A stretch of 64,000 nucleotides of DNA from an uncultured Ruminococcus sp. (lineage in GTDB: Bacteria > Bacillota > Clostridia > Oscillospirales > Acutalibacteraceae): assembly GCA_958403905.1 (NCBI GenBank), contig CATXZD010000005.1, positions 1-64,000 of the forward strand. Reading direction: 5' to 3'. The number at the start of each line of letters is the position of its first letter. The first letter of the stretch is position 1. A program made the translations under genes and the position numbers. Shown here piece by piece: positions 49,355 through 57,998 of this stretch. The notes under the pieces were generated by a model that was not told the origin of the DNA, made no database searches, and worked only from the letters and a program-made list of their open reading frames with translations.

Positions 49355-51202
49355 TTATTTGTTATCGTCAACGTCCTTGAAATCGGCGTCATAAACATTC
49401 GGATCACCGCTGTTGTTCGGCTGAGCACCGCCCATATCGGGAGCACCCGGCTGAGGATTGCCCTGAGGAGCTGCCTGCTGATAGAGCTTTGCGGATACGT
49501 CATAGAGAGCCTTCTGCAAGTCATCCTTTGCAGCCTTCATCATGTCTGCATCGTCCTTTGCAACTGCGTCTTTAAGAGCAGAAATCTTTGTGTTGATTGT
49601 GTTCTTGTCATCATCAGAAAGCTTGTCGCCGCTCTCGTTTACGAGCTTTTCAGCCTGATAAACCATATTCTCAGCTTCGTTCTTAGCGTCAACAGCTTCG
49701 CGGCGTTTCTTGTCGTCAGCGGCATACTGCTCCGCTTCCTTAACAGCCTTATCAATATCTTCCTTGCTCATATTTGTTGAAGAAGAAATTGTAATCTTCT
49801 GCTCCTTGCCTGTTCCGAGATCCTTTGCAGAAACGTTTACAATACCGTTTGCGTCAATGTCAAATGTAACCTCAATCTGCGGAACACCGCGCATTGCAGG
49901 AGCAATTCCTGTAAGAGCGAACAAACCGAGCTGTTTGTTGTCACGGGCAAATTCACGCTCACCCTGAAGAACGTTGATTTCAACCTGAGTCTGATTGTCA
50001 GCGGCAGTTGAGAAAATCTGGCTCTTCTTTGTAGGAATTGTTGTGTTTCTGTCGATAATTTTTGTCATTACACCGCCCATTGTTTCAACGCCGAGTGAAA
50101 GGGGAGTAACGTCAAGAAGAAGAAGTCCGTCAACCTCTCCGCCGAGTACGCCTGCCTGAATAGCCGCACCTATTGCAACACATTCATCGGGGTTAATGCC
50201 CTTGAACGGGTCCTTGCCGATAAGCTTTTTAACAGCTTCCTGAACAGCGGGGATTCTTGAAGAACCGCCTACCATAAGAACCTTGTCAATCTGACCGATC
50301 TGTAATCCGGAATCGGAAAGAGCTGAACGAACGGGTCCCATTGTAGACTCAACAAGGTCAGCAGTAAGCTCGTCAAACTTTGCTCTTGTAAGGGTCAAGT
50401 CAAGGTGCTTAGGACCGGTCTGGTCTGCTGTGATAAACGGAAGATTGATTGAAGAGGTTGTAACACCCGAAAGCTCAATTTTAGCCTTCTCTGCTGCTTC
50501 CTTTAATCTCTGCATAGCCATTTTATCTGATGAAAGGTCAATGCCTGTTTCTGTCTTGAATGAGGAAACCATCCAGTCAATGATTCTCTTGTCAAAGTCG
50601 TCGCCGCCAAGACGGTTGTTACCTGCTGTTGCAAGAACTTCCTGAACACCGTCGCCCATCTCGATGATTGATACATCGAATGTACCGCCGCCGAGGTCAT
50701 ACACCATAACCTTCTGGTCGTTTTCCTTGTCAACACCGTATGAAAGAGCTGCTGCTGTAGGCTCATTGATGATTCTCTTTACATCAAGACCTGCTATTTT
50801 ACCTGCGTCCTTAGTAGCCTGACGCTGTGCGTCTGTAAAGTATGCAGGAACTGTGATAACAGCCTGTGAAACCGTTTCGCCGAGGTAAGCCTCTGCGTCA
50901 GCTTTAAGTTTCTGAAGAATCATAGCTGAAATTTCCTGTGGTGTGTAACTTTTGCCGTCGATTGTTACCTTATAGGAAGTACCCATTTCTCTTTTGATTG
51001 AAGAAACTGTCTTATCCGGATTTGTAATAGCCTGACGTTTTGCAACCTGACCTACCATTCTTTCACCGTCTTTTGAAAATGCAACTACGGACGGAGTTGT
51101 TCTTGCACCCTCTGCGTTTGCGATTACAACGGGTTCGCCGCCTTCGATTACTGCTACGCAGGAGTTAGTTGTACCTAAATCTATACCTATTGTCTTTGCC
51201 AT
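49355..51202 (-). CDS. dnaK: Chaperone protein DnaK
   Basis: Hsp70 ATP-dependent chaperone. The 615-aa product begins MAKTIGIDLGTTNSCVAV, with VYDLGGGTFDVSI, VLMVGGSSRIPAVQ and the substrate-domain start DVTPLSLGVET. The end is Gly/Pro/Asn-rich (PQGNPQPGAPDMGG). It lacks the about 24-residue ATPase insert of Gram-negative DnaK, as in Gram-positives. The ATG at 51,202 follows GGAGG; the five codons upstream overlap the ribosome binding site. Confidence 0.98.
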   Translation of the reverse strand: MAKTIGIDLGTTNSCVAVIEGGEPVVIANAEGARTTPSVVAFSKDGERMVGQVAKRQAITNPDKTVSSIKREMGTSYKVTIDGKSYTPQEISAMILQKLKADAEAYLGETVSQAVITVPAYFTDAQRQATKDAGKIAGLDVKRIINEPTAAALSYGVDKENDQKVMVYDLGGGTFDVSIIEMGDGVQEVLATAGNNRLGGDDFDKRIIDWMVSSFKTETGIDLSSDKMAMQRLKEAAEKAKIELSGVTTSSINLPFITADQTGPKHLDLTLTRAKFDELTADLVESTMGPVRSALSDSGLQIGQIDKVLMVGGSSRIPAVQEAVKKLIGKDPFKGINPDECVAIGAAIQAGVLGGEVDGLLLLDVTPLSLGVETMGGVMTKIIDRNTTIPTKKSQIFSTAADNQTQVEINVLQGEREFARDNKQLGLFALTGIAPAMRGVPQIEVTFDIDANGIVNVSAKDLGTGKEQKITISSSTNMSKEDIDKAVKEAEQYAADDKKRREAVDAKNEAENMVYQAEKLVNESGDKLSDDDKNTINTKISALKDAVAKDDADMMKAAKDDLQKALYDVSAKLYQQAAPQGNPQPGAPDMGGAQPNNSGDPNVYDADFKDVDDNK

Positions 51203-51275
51203 AATGAATTCCTCCAATAAAAATTTTATTTGTATTTTTAGTTATTTTACTTAATATGCAATTTTATTTATATTA

Positions 51276-51857
51276 TCAGCAATTTGCTACCTGCACCATT
51301 GCGTGGCGGATAATTTTATCGCCTATTTTGTAGCCTGTTTGGAAAACCTGAGCAATTGTGTTTTCGCCAAGCTCTTCGCTTTCAATCTTAGATATTGCGT
51401 TGTGCAGGTTAGGGTCAAACTCATCACCGATTTTTCCGAAGGACTCAATCTTGAGCTTTTCAAAGGACTTGTCAAGCTGATTTGAAATAAGCTCAATTCC
51501 TTTGATAATTTCGGGGTCGGCATTTGCAAGGTTTTCAAGCGCCATTCTCACGCTGTCTGCAACGGGAAGAAGCTCAGTTACCGCCTTTGCCGTTGCGTCA
51601 TCGTAAAGTGAAAGCTTTTCGTTTGCAGTACGCTTGCGGTAATTATCGTATTCAGCAGCAAGCCGCATATATTTGTCCTTCTGAGTCGCAAGCTCTTCCT
51701 CAAGCTTTTTTACATTTTCGTCGTCTTTTTTGCTCTTTTTGCCTTTTGTTTCCTCAACCTTTTCTTCCTTAGCCTGCTTTTCAGCTTCGGCTGTGTTTTC
51801 ATTATCGGTTTTGGTTTCCTTTACTTCTTCGGAATTTTCGCACTTTTTCTTTGGCAT
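51276..51857 (-). CDS. grpE: Nucleotide exchange factor GrpE
   Basis: Exchanges ADP for ATP on DnaK. Of 193 aa, the first 60 are acidic and lysine-rich, then comes a long coiled coil (EELATQKDKYMRLAAEYDNYRKRTANEK) and the beta domain with the signature FDPNLHNAI and ENTIAQVFQTGYKIGDKIIRHAMV. The start follows GAAGGAG. Between hrcA and dnaK, as usual. Confidence 0.96.
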   Translation of the reverse strand: MPKKKCENSEEVKETKTDNENTAEAEKQAKEEKVEETKGKKSKKDDENVKKLEEELATQKDKYMRLAAEYDNYRKRTANEKLSLYDDATAKAVTELLPVADSVRMALENLANADPEIIKGIELISNQLDKSFEKLKIESFGKIGDEFDPNLHNAISKIESEELGENTIAQVFQTGYKIGDKIIRHAMVQVANC

Positions 51858-51911
51858 TTTTATTCTCCTTCAAGGACTTTTTTCAAATTAACAATGTACC
51901 ATTAACCATTT

Positions 51912-51986
51912 TGGTCGGGCGGATAGATTGCAATAATTCAAAAGTTTAAAGCCCGAATTTATTTATATTGCGGCCGAAAACCGCCT
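51912..51986 (+). repeat. Dispersed repeat family B, copy 2
   Basis: GGTCGGGCGGATAG, AATAATTCAAAAGTTTAA, GAATTTATTTATATTG and GAAAACCGCC in the same order as 10,365-10,440. Lies between hrcA and grpE. Confidence 0.7.
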
Positions 51987-52004
51987 TATTTGTTAATTGT
52001 AAAT

Positions 52005-53036
52005 TTACATTATATCTGTAAGCTCGCCTATCAGTGTTCCGACAGTGTCGGCAACGCTTTCGAGAATTGAAATTACTCTGCCGTAATCCATTCTCACCGG
52101 TCCTACAACCGCAAGCACACCGGATGGTTTTGAGTCAACGATGTATCGGGTTGAAACAACCGAGCTTTGGGCAAGCTCTGTTCTGCTGTTTTCACGTCCG
52201 ATTGAAACCAAGGTATCAATCGGGAGGTTTTCAAGCATAGCGGCAAGGTCGTGTTCGTTATTCAAAAACTCAATCACGCCTCTTGCAGTAAGAAAATCAA
52301 TATCGGGTGTGAACATCAGCCTTGTGTATCCGCTGTGGCAAATGCTTATTTCACGAGCGGATTTTGCACAATCCATAATCGCCATAAGCACTCCCGGCAT
52401 AAACAGCGAAAGCTCGCCGAAACGCGCCGCCGCAGTCTGAATAAACGGCTGATTGATTGACGAAAGCTTAACTCCCGAAAACGTTTTGTTAAGCGCCTTG
52501 TCAAAAACCTCAAGAATTTCGGGGGTAATCAGAAACTCACACCTGAAAAGTTTTGTTTTTATAATTCCGTTTGAGGCAATCACAACAGCCATTGCGGTGT
52601 GAGAACCGGTCTGGACAAAGCTGATTTTATGCACTCTGCTTTCCTCGCCGTCCGGCGTTGTGGCTACTGAGGCAAGGTCTGTAAGCTGTGAAATAAGGTC
52701 CGACGCACTCTGAAGAATGCTCTCGGGTGAGTCGGCACTGCGGTAAAGCGTTGATTCAATATACTCTTTGCCGCTTTGCGCAACAGGCGCTACCCTCATT
52801 ATATTGTCAACGTAGTAACGATACGCCTGAGAGGTTGGCACTCGTCCTGCTGAAGTGTGAGGCTGAATAAGAAAACCTTTGTTTGTAAGGTCAGCCATTT
52901 CGTTTCGCACGGTAGCTGAGGAAACGTCAAGCCCTGCTTCGTTTATCAGTGCCTTTGATCCGACAGGTTCGCCTGTGCGGATAAAACTTTCGACAATCGC
53001 CGTAAGGATTTTCTGTTTTCTGGCAGCCAGCTCCAT
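52005..53036 (-). CDS. hrcA: Heat-inducible transcription repressor HrcA
   Basis: Represses the dnaK operon by binding CIRCE. The 343-aa product has an N-terminal winged helix (MELAARKQKILTAIVESFIRTGEPVGSKALIN...SSATVRNEMADLTNKGFLIQPHTSAGRVPT) and a GAF-like C-terminal domain. I start at the ATG at 53,036 after GAGGTGA; in-frame codons further upstream lie between CIRCE and this site and are unlikely. First gene of the operon. Confidence 0.96.
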   Translation of the reverse strand: MELAARKQKILTAIVESFIRTGEPVGSKALINEAGLDVSSATVRNEMADLTNKGFLIQPHTSAGRVPTSQAYRYYVDNIMRVAPVAQSGKEYIESTLYRSADSPESILQSASDLISQLTDLASVATTPDGEESRVHKISFVQTGSHTAMAVVIASNGIIKTKLFRCEFLITPEILEVFDKALNKTFSGVKLSSINQPFIQTAAARFGELSLFMPGVLMAIMDCAKSAREISICHSGYTRLMFTPDIDFLTARGVIEFLNNEHDLAAMLENLPIDTLVSIGRENSRTELAQSSVVSTRYIVDSKPSGVLAVVGPVRMDYGRVISILESVADTVGTLIGELTDIM

Positions 53037-53074
53037 ACCGTTCACCTCACAATCCGAAGTCGGTTTTTGCTGTT

Positions 53075-53101
53075 TTAGCACTCTCGACATTAGAGTGCTA
53101 A
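53075..53101. promoter_or_regulatory. CIRCE operator
   Basis: Perfect TTAGCACTC-N9-GAGTGCTAA, the HrcA-binding inverted repeat, just upstream of hrcA and downstream of its promoter. Confidence 0.98.
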
Positions 53102-53114
53102 CTGCTTTATTCTT

Positions 53115-53143
53115 ACTATAATACCAAAGTCAGTAAAAGTCAA
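53115..53143 (-). promoter_or_regulatory. hrcA-grpE-dnaK operon promoter
   Basis: Minus-strand TTGACT (53,138-53,143), 17-bp spacer, TATAGT (53,115-53,120), directly followed by CIRCE. Confidence 0.85.
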
Positions 53144-53344
53144 GCGTTTTTTAAAATTTTTTCCGCAAATGTAAAAGTTTCACAGTTACAACACATTAAG
53201 TTTGACAACCCTTCACTTTGCAGGATATAATATTAAATAGAAAGCGGTATTCTGCCCTATATTAATTCAAAATCAAGCTGAACAGCCGTTTGATTTTAAA
53301 CACCCTTCGCAAGAATACGCTTACCTTTATATGGAGGAATATCT

Positions 53345-53617
53345 ATGACCGGTTTTATGCAGAATGTATATGTTATATTATGGGGTATGCTTGCGCTGCT
53401 GACCTTTGCAATCGGAATCAAGCAGAAACGCGCTTACGCTTTTGTGATTTCCGCCTTTTTCGTATTTATGACAGTGTGGTACGCACTTGACGCTTACAGC
53501 GGAATTGATATGTTTGCAGGCACTCAGGGCATTATTTTTAAAGTTGTGCTTGTTATCGTCCTTGTTTTGTTAATCGGAGGTTATATTCTCTCAAGGCGCA
53601 AAGGAAACGAAAAATAA
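53345..53617 (+). CDS. Small three-helix membrane protein
   Basis: 90-aa protein with three hydrophobic segments (about 5-22, 30-47, 60-82) and the basic end SRRKGNEK. No family recognised. It starts with ATG after GGAGG. Single gene between the heat-shock operon and rpsT. Confidence 0.75.
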   Translation: MTGFMQNVYVILWGMLALLTFAIGIKQKRAYAFVISAFFVFMTVWYALDAYSGIDMFAGTQGIIFKVVLVIVLVLLIGGYILSRRKGNEK

Positions 53618-53749
53618 AATTTTTCTGATATTTTTCAGGTATCATTAAGCGTTATATTGAAATAAAAATAACGTAACATACTACATATTGTTATCAAAAT
53701 GTTTTTTGCATAAATTATGCGAAAATTCGCAGTTTTTTTTGAAAAACAC

Positions 53750-53778
53750 TTGCGTTTCAAACGCTTTTGTGGTATTAT
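53750..53778 (+). promoter_or_regulatory. rpsT promoter
   Basis: TTGCGT (53,750-53,755), 17-bp spacer, TATTAT (53,773-53,778), overlapping a second TATAAT box at 53,776. Confidence 0.7.
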
Positions 53779-53815
53779 AATACCCATATGACCGATATTT
53801 TAAGGAGGTGGGACA

Positions 53816-54076
53816 ATGCCAAACATTAAATCTGCAAAAAAGCGTGTTAAAGTTATCGCTACTAAAACAGCTCGCAACAAAGCTACAAGATCAGCTTTGA
53901 GAACAGCAATCAAAAAGGCTTACATCGCTGTTGACACTAATGCTGACAACAAAACAGAGGCAGTTCGTCTTGCTATCAAGAAAATTGACCAGGCAACAGC
54001 TAAGGGTATTCTTCACAAGAATACAGCAGCAAGAAGCAAGTCTTCTCTTGCTAAAAGACTCAACGCTTCAGCGTAA
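53816..54076 (+). CDS. rpsT: Ribosomal protein S20
   Basis: 86-aa basic protein that binds 16S rRNA in the 30S subunit. The N-terminus MPNIKSAKKRVKV and the helical, lysine-rich body ending in HKNTAARSKSSLAKRLN are typical. It starts after AAGGAGG. Own promoter and terminator. Confidence 0.98.
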   Translation: MPNIKSAKKRVKVIATKTARNKATRSALRTAIKKAYIAVDTNADNKTEAVRLAIKKIDQATAKGILHKNTAARSKSSLAKRLNASA

Positions 54077-54105
54077 GTCGGACAGACTAATAACAGAACA
54101 CACTT

Positions 54106-54135
54106 AAAGCAGAGATTTTCTCTGCTTTTTTTGTT
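54106..54135 (+). terminator. rpsT terminator
   Basis: AAGCAGAGA / TCTCTGCTT stem followed by TTTTTTGTTTTT. Confidence 0.92.
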
Positions 54136-54251
54136 TTTCTGTTGACTTTTCTATAAAAAGTGATTAGAATATAATTACATAATAAGCAAATAATACTATA
54201 TTATGGCGTTTTAAATATATTCTTTGCGCCCTACGAATTGGAGGATTCAGT

Positions 54252-54401
54252 ATGAAAAATAAAAAATTCGCTTTAATCATCGGCATAATCTCCGCTGTTG
54301 CGGCTCTTTCCGCTGCTCTCACCGCTTTCTTTATTGTAAAGGATAAACAGAAAAAGGATGACGAGGAGCTTATGGAATACCTCGACAGTTCAATCGAATA
54401 A
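54252..54401 (+). CDS. 49-aa single-span membrane peptide
   Basis: ATG at 54,252 follows GGAGG with 7-base spacing. The product, MKNKKFALIIGIISAVAALS onward, has one membrane helix (about residues 6-28) and a charged tail (KDKQKKDDEELMEYLDSSIE). It is followed by a good terminator. Similar short proteins are frequent in Clostridia; function unknown. Confidence 0.7.
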   Translation: MKNKKFALIIGIISAVAALSAALTAFFIVKDKQKKDDEELMEYLDSSIE

Positions 54402-54431
54402 CTGAGTGATTCGGTACGCAAATTAAAAAGG

Positions 54432-54474
54432 CCGGTCGGAGCATCGTCGCATAGCGATGTCCCGACCGTTTTTA
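54432..54474 (+). terminator. Terminator after the small membrane peptide
   Basis: GGTCGG / CCGACC outer stem and GCATCG / CGATG inner stem, then TTTTTATT. Related in sequence to the metG terminator. Confidence 0.8.
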
Positions 54475-54494
54475 TTAGAATTAAGGTGTTTTTA

Positions 54495-54773
54495 GTGGTT
54501 GAATTTGAACTTGAACGACTTTTAACGGACGCAAAAAACGATAAAAATTTAAAAGATGAGCTGATTAAAACAAAAAACAGTGAAAATCCTGTTGAGGATT
54601 TCTGCGTTTATTGCCAAAGCCAGGGCTACAACATAACAATCGGCGAGCTTTTAGCCTCGGGACAAAATTCAAACGACGCCAAACTGCGAAGCGTAAACGG
54701 CGGAGGAGTAAACGGAATTGACGGCTGGGACGACGCATACGAACAATTTTTCTTAACTCTTGAGTGGACGTGA
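54495..54773 (+). CDS. Nif11-like leader/peptide protein
   Basis: 92-aa protein. Residues 1-55 (ELERLLTDAKNDKNLKDELIKTKNSENPVEDFCVYCQSQGYNITIGELLASG) follow the pattern of Nif11-type domains: a helical start, a Pro-containing turn, a GY-x-IT segment and a final helix. These often serve as leaders of ribosomally made, modified peptides. The remaining 35 residues contain a GGGVNGIDGWDDAYEQFF segment. It starts with GTG at 54,495 after AAGGTG. The stop lies 4 bp before a FliB-like gene, so the two are coupled. Confidence 0.65.
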   Translation: MVEFELERLLTDAKNDKNLKDELIKTKNSENPVEDFCVYCQSQGYNITIGELLASGQNSNDAKLRSVNGGGVNGIDGWDDAYEQFFLTLEWT

Positions 54774-54777
54774 TTTT

Positions 54778-55737
54778 ATGAAGAATATTTACCCGTCTTA
54801 TTTTGAAAAATTCAAATGCATTGCCGACAAATGTCCAGATAGCTGCTGCAAAGGCTGGGACGTTGTTGTGGATGATGAAACAAACGAATATTATCAGTCC
54901 GTCGACGGCAAGTTCGGAGAAAAACTTAAAAAGCTTACGAAAATTGACTGCGACGGCGACAGAATTTTTGTTTCGCAAAGCGGAAGGTGTCCGTTCTGGA
55001 ACGAAAATGAGCTTTGCGACATCTACATAAACCTCGGCAAAAGTCATCTTTGCAAAACGTGCAGGGAATTCCCGAGGCTTACACAGGACTACACAGTATT
55101 CACCGAGCACCTGTTATCATTTGCGTGTCCGGAAGCAACTCGGCTAATACTCGGCACAGACAACGCATATGATGATTTTAAAATTTACGATTTGGATTTT
55201 TCGCAGTGCGACTACAATGCTGAGCTTATGCGCTTTTTGCTCGGTGCAAGAGATAAGCTGAAAGATATTTTTACAGACAAAAGCCTGCCGTTTTCAGGCA
55301 GGCTGAATGTTGCAGTGCAGTTTTGCGAAAATGTGCAGAGTGCAATTGACGAGTTTGATTACAGTGCCGACGTTGCAATTGATAGAAACTGCAAAGAAGA
55401 TATTATACACAAAAAGTCATTGTCATATGTATTCGAAATGCACAAGGAATTTGATATTATGACTGACGAGTGGCGGGAAATTTTGTGCAAGGCATCAGAG
55501 CACGCTGACGAAAAAATTCCCGAGCGGTATGACGATTTATTCGAGCATATGGCACTTTATTATATTTACAGATATTTTCTGACCGCAGTTGACAGTATGA
55601 ATGTGCTGAGCACAGCCAATCGGATATTATGCGCATATGTCGTAATCGGCAGTGCGCTTCTGACGGGCGAATACGAAACTGAAAAGCTGTTCTGTCTGTA
55701 CTCAAAAGAGGTGGAACACTCCACCGAAATTTTTTAA
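54778..55737 (+). CDS. FliB-like cysteine-cluster protein (flagellin lysine N-methylase family)
   Basis: 319-aa protein with the cysteine clusters of the FliB/YkgJ-related families: CIADKCPDSCCKGWDVVVD near the N-terminus, then GRCPFWNENELCDIYINLG and HLCKTCREFPR. In Salmonella, FliB methylates flagellin lysines. No flagellar gene is visible in this window, so the substrate may be different. It follows a Nif11-like gene by 4 bp. The C-terminal half is helical, without a recognised motif. The start ATG at 54,778 has only a weak GGA site, which fits translational coupling. Confidence 0.8.
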   Translation: MKNIYPSYFEKFKCIADKCPDSCCKGWDVVVDDETNEYYQSVDGKFGEKLKKLTKIDCDGDRIFVSQSGRCPFWNENELCDIYINLGKSHLCKTCREFPRLTQDYTVFTEHLLSFACPEATRLILGTDNAYDDFKIYDLDFSQCDYNAELMRFLLGARDKLKDIFTDKSLPFSGRLNVAVQFCENVQSAIDEFDYSADVAIDRNCKEDIIHKKSLSYVFEMHKEFDIMTDEWREILCKASEHADEKIPERYDDLFEHMALYYIYRYFLTAVDSMNVLSTANRILCAYVVIGSALLTGEYETEKLFCLYSKEVEHSTEIF

Positions 55738-55796
55738 TTCGTATCGTAATCAGACTGTGAATTACAAACTTGCGTATCGGAATTTTTCAAGCATAA

Positions 55797-55840
55797 AAGG
55801 TCAGGCTTAACCTGAAAACGGTTGCCCGACCTTTATTTAA
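55797..55840. terminator. Terminator between converging genes
   Basis: AAAGGTC / GACCTTT outer stem with inner GGTT/AACC pairing, and A/T-rich tails on both sides. Confidence 0.7.
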
Positions 55841-55851
55841 AATTCAAAATT

Positions 55852-56994
55852 CTATTGTGCTGTTGCGCTTTGTTCGCCCACTGCGTTGGTAAACAGCTCT
55901 TCGTAAACGAATTCAGCAAACTTTCTGCGCTGAGCTTCCATATCCGAAATTCTGATTACCGAGCCTGACGGCGTGTTGTCATCATAATACCAAAGTCCCT
56001 CTTCGGGAATGTAGTACTGCTCAACGTCATAATCAAGGTAAGTCAAAGCACGTGTAACAAGTGCGGTGATTTCGTCCTTTTTGAGGTTCGTTGTTATAAG
56101 CGGACCAACGGAGCTTACGATAGAAACAATCTGACCGATGTCAGCATTTCTCATACTGTCAAAAATCGTTTCAAGCAACTTTCTCTGTCTTGAGGTTCTG
56201 TCCCAGTCGTCACCGTCAATTCCGATTTCGTTGCCATCCTCGCCCTTTGACAAACCTCTGTTGCGGGCATACCACAACGCCTCTTGTCCGTTAAGATGAA
56301 CAACACCCGGCGGATCGGTGATTGTTTTTGGCGAATCGACCTGCTTGTTTTTATACATCTGGTAGTTGATATAGTCTATTTCGTCCTGAGAAAGCTCTAT
56401 GTCAACACCTCCGAGGGTATCAATAATCTTCTTAAAGCTGTCAAAATCAACAACTGCATATCGGTCAACCTTAATTCCAAAATTAGCCTCAATAGTCTGA
56501 ATAGAAAGCTTTGCACCGCCGAGGGTGTATGAGGAATTGATTTTGTCGTAATCGTGACCGGGAATATAAACATAAGTGTCACGTTGGAACGAAGTGAGCT
56601 TTAATTTTTTGTGGCGGTTGTCGATTGAGAGCATAATCATTGTATCGCTTCTGCCGTGCTCGTCAGAACCGTGATTATCCTCACCGAAAAGCATTACATT
56701 AAGCACCTTTGAATCCTGCAAAAGCTCGCCGTCCTCAACGGTAAAGCCCGAAACATCGCCCGAATTATCCGAGCTTGTCGGAGAAGTTGAAGCAGGGTCG
56801 TCCTTAATTTCCTTATAGTTAAGCGAATTGAGCAGGCTGTAAACATAAATCATACCGCTTCCGCCGATAAGGAAAATAACCGAAAAAATTATGCACAAAA
56901 TGCGCTTTATTCTGCCTTTTTTATTATAAACCTTCCTGATTTGCGAGTTAGAACTTATGTCAACAAGATTATTTTTTGCATCGTTATTTGCCAT
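55852..56994 (-). CDS. LytR-CpsA-Psr (LCP) family protein
   Basis: 380-aa cell-envelope enzyme predicted to attach teichoic acid or capsular polymer to peptidoglycan. It has a cytosolic N-terminus, one membrane helix (about residues 31-54) and a Ser/Thr-rich linker. The LCP domain starts VLNVMLFGEDNHGSDEHGRSDTMIMLSID and continues LTSFQRDTYVYIPG, INSSYTLGGAKLSIQTIEANF and LNGQEALWYARNRG...WDRTSRQRKLLE. The conserved arginines and aspartates are present. Starts after GGAGG. Confidence 0.93.
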   Translation of the reverse strand: MANNDAKNNLVDISSNSQIRKVYNKKGRIKRILCIIFSVIFLIGGSGMIYVYSLLNSLNYKEIKDDPASTSPTSSDNSGDVSGFTVEDGELLQDSKVLNVMLFGEDNHGSDEHGRSDTMIMLSIDNRHKKLKLTSFQRDTYVYIPGHDYDKINSSYTLGGAKLSIQTIEANFGIKVDRYAVVDFDSFKKIIDTLGGVDIELSQDEIDYINYQMYKNKQVDSPKTITDPPGVVHLNGQEALWYARNRGLSKGEDGNEIGIDGDDWDRTSRQRKLLETIFDSMRNADIGQIVSIVSSVGPLITTNLKKDEITALVTRALTYLDYDVEQYYIPEEGLWYYDDNTPSGSVIRISDMEAQRRKFAEFVYEELFTNAVGEQSATAQ

Positions 56995-57190
56995 ACTGTT
57001 CCTCCGTTAAGGTGGTGTCATCATAACACACGGCGCTGAGCCGATGACTGTGAAAAAGGTTGATATGCGTAATAAACTATAATATCTATAGTATTATACC
57101 ACTATAATTCCTATAAATAATTCTTTTTCAGAAGTATAATTTATTGTAAATCGTAATTTTATGTAGAATTTTATGAATTTATAAGCAAAT

Positions 57191-57778
57191 TTAATCCTGT
57201 TCGTCAAGTGAAAGGTAGAATGACGGCAGAAATTCCTGCTCAAAAACCTCACATTCGGGCATATTCATTGCATGAATTGCGTTTTCGGTTGACTCCTTTG
57301 CCTTACGGAACTCGTCGTTTCCCATTCGCATTTCGTCAATACACTTTATCAGTGCAGAAAACTTGTCCGCCGCCTTGACAAACGGCTTAAGCTCGCTGTC
57401 ATTTTCTCCGTTTTGCTTAATTATTTCCTCAAAATCCTCTTTAAAATCTTCGGGGAGCATTGAAACAAGCCTGTCAGCCGCATTATTTTCAATATTTTTG
57501 TACACCTGCTTAATTTCAGGATTAAAATATTTTACCGGAGTTGGCATATCGCCCGTAATAATCTCGGTTGAATCGTGAAAAACGGCAAGTAAAGCCGCCC
57601 TTTCGGGATTGTAACTGTTGCCGAAACGTTTGTTGCTTATCAAAACAAGACAATGCGCAATCATGGCAACCATAAGGCTGTGCTCGCATAAATTCTCATA
57701 TTTCGTGTTATTCATCAGTCCCCAGCGGTTTATGTACTTCATTCTTGACAGCATTGCGTAAAAATGTGACTGTTTCAT
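57191..57778 (-). CDS. yfbR: 5'-deoxynucleotidase, YfbR-type HD protein
   Basis: 195-aa HD-domain phosphohydrolase that removes phosphate from deoxynucleoside monophosphates. The start MKQSHFYAMLSRMKYINRWGLM, the histidine in ENLCEHSLMVAMIAH, the HD pair FHDSTEIITGDMPTPVKY and the later KAADKFSALIKCIDE match the family, which is about 200 aa. I start at the ATG at 57,778 after AGGAG; a further upstream start is not supported. Confidence 0.92.
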   Translation of the reverse strand: MKQSHFYAMLSRMKYINRWGLMNNTKYENLCEHSLMVAMIAHCLVLISNKRFGNSYNPERAALLAVFHDSTEIITGDMPTPVKYFNPEIKQVYKNIENNAADRLVSMLPEDFKEDFEEIIKQNGENDSELKPFVKAADKFSALIKCIDEMRMGNDEFRKAKESTENAIHAMNMPECEVFEQEFLPSFYLSLDEQD

Positions 57779-57864
57779 AAGATTAATCTCCTGTTTTTTT
57801 ACAAAAATTAGTGCAAATTCCATTTTGATATGGTATAATATATTAATTAACATTTTACAATTTA

Positions 57865-57915
57865 GAAATTAATAATTAAGTTTTGCATTATTGCAGCCTA
57901 TCCGCTCGACCTCAA
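57865..57915 (-). repeat. Dispersed repeat family B, truncated copy 3
   Basis: In reverse complement TTGAGGTCGAGCGGATAGG then GCAATAAT and AAAACTTAA, matching the first half of the other two copies. Confidence 0.55.
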
Positions 57916-57998
57916 TTGTTAAAGGTAATTTGTTAATTGTTATTATACTATTTTTTAAATAAAAGTCAAAGATTACAAAAATTTATCGGAGAAATCAA

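Noticed and set aside
54778..55737. Evidence for flagella
   Set aside because: FliB-like proteins occur in non-motile Clostridia, and no flagellar genes are seen here.
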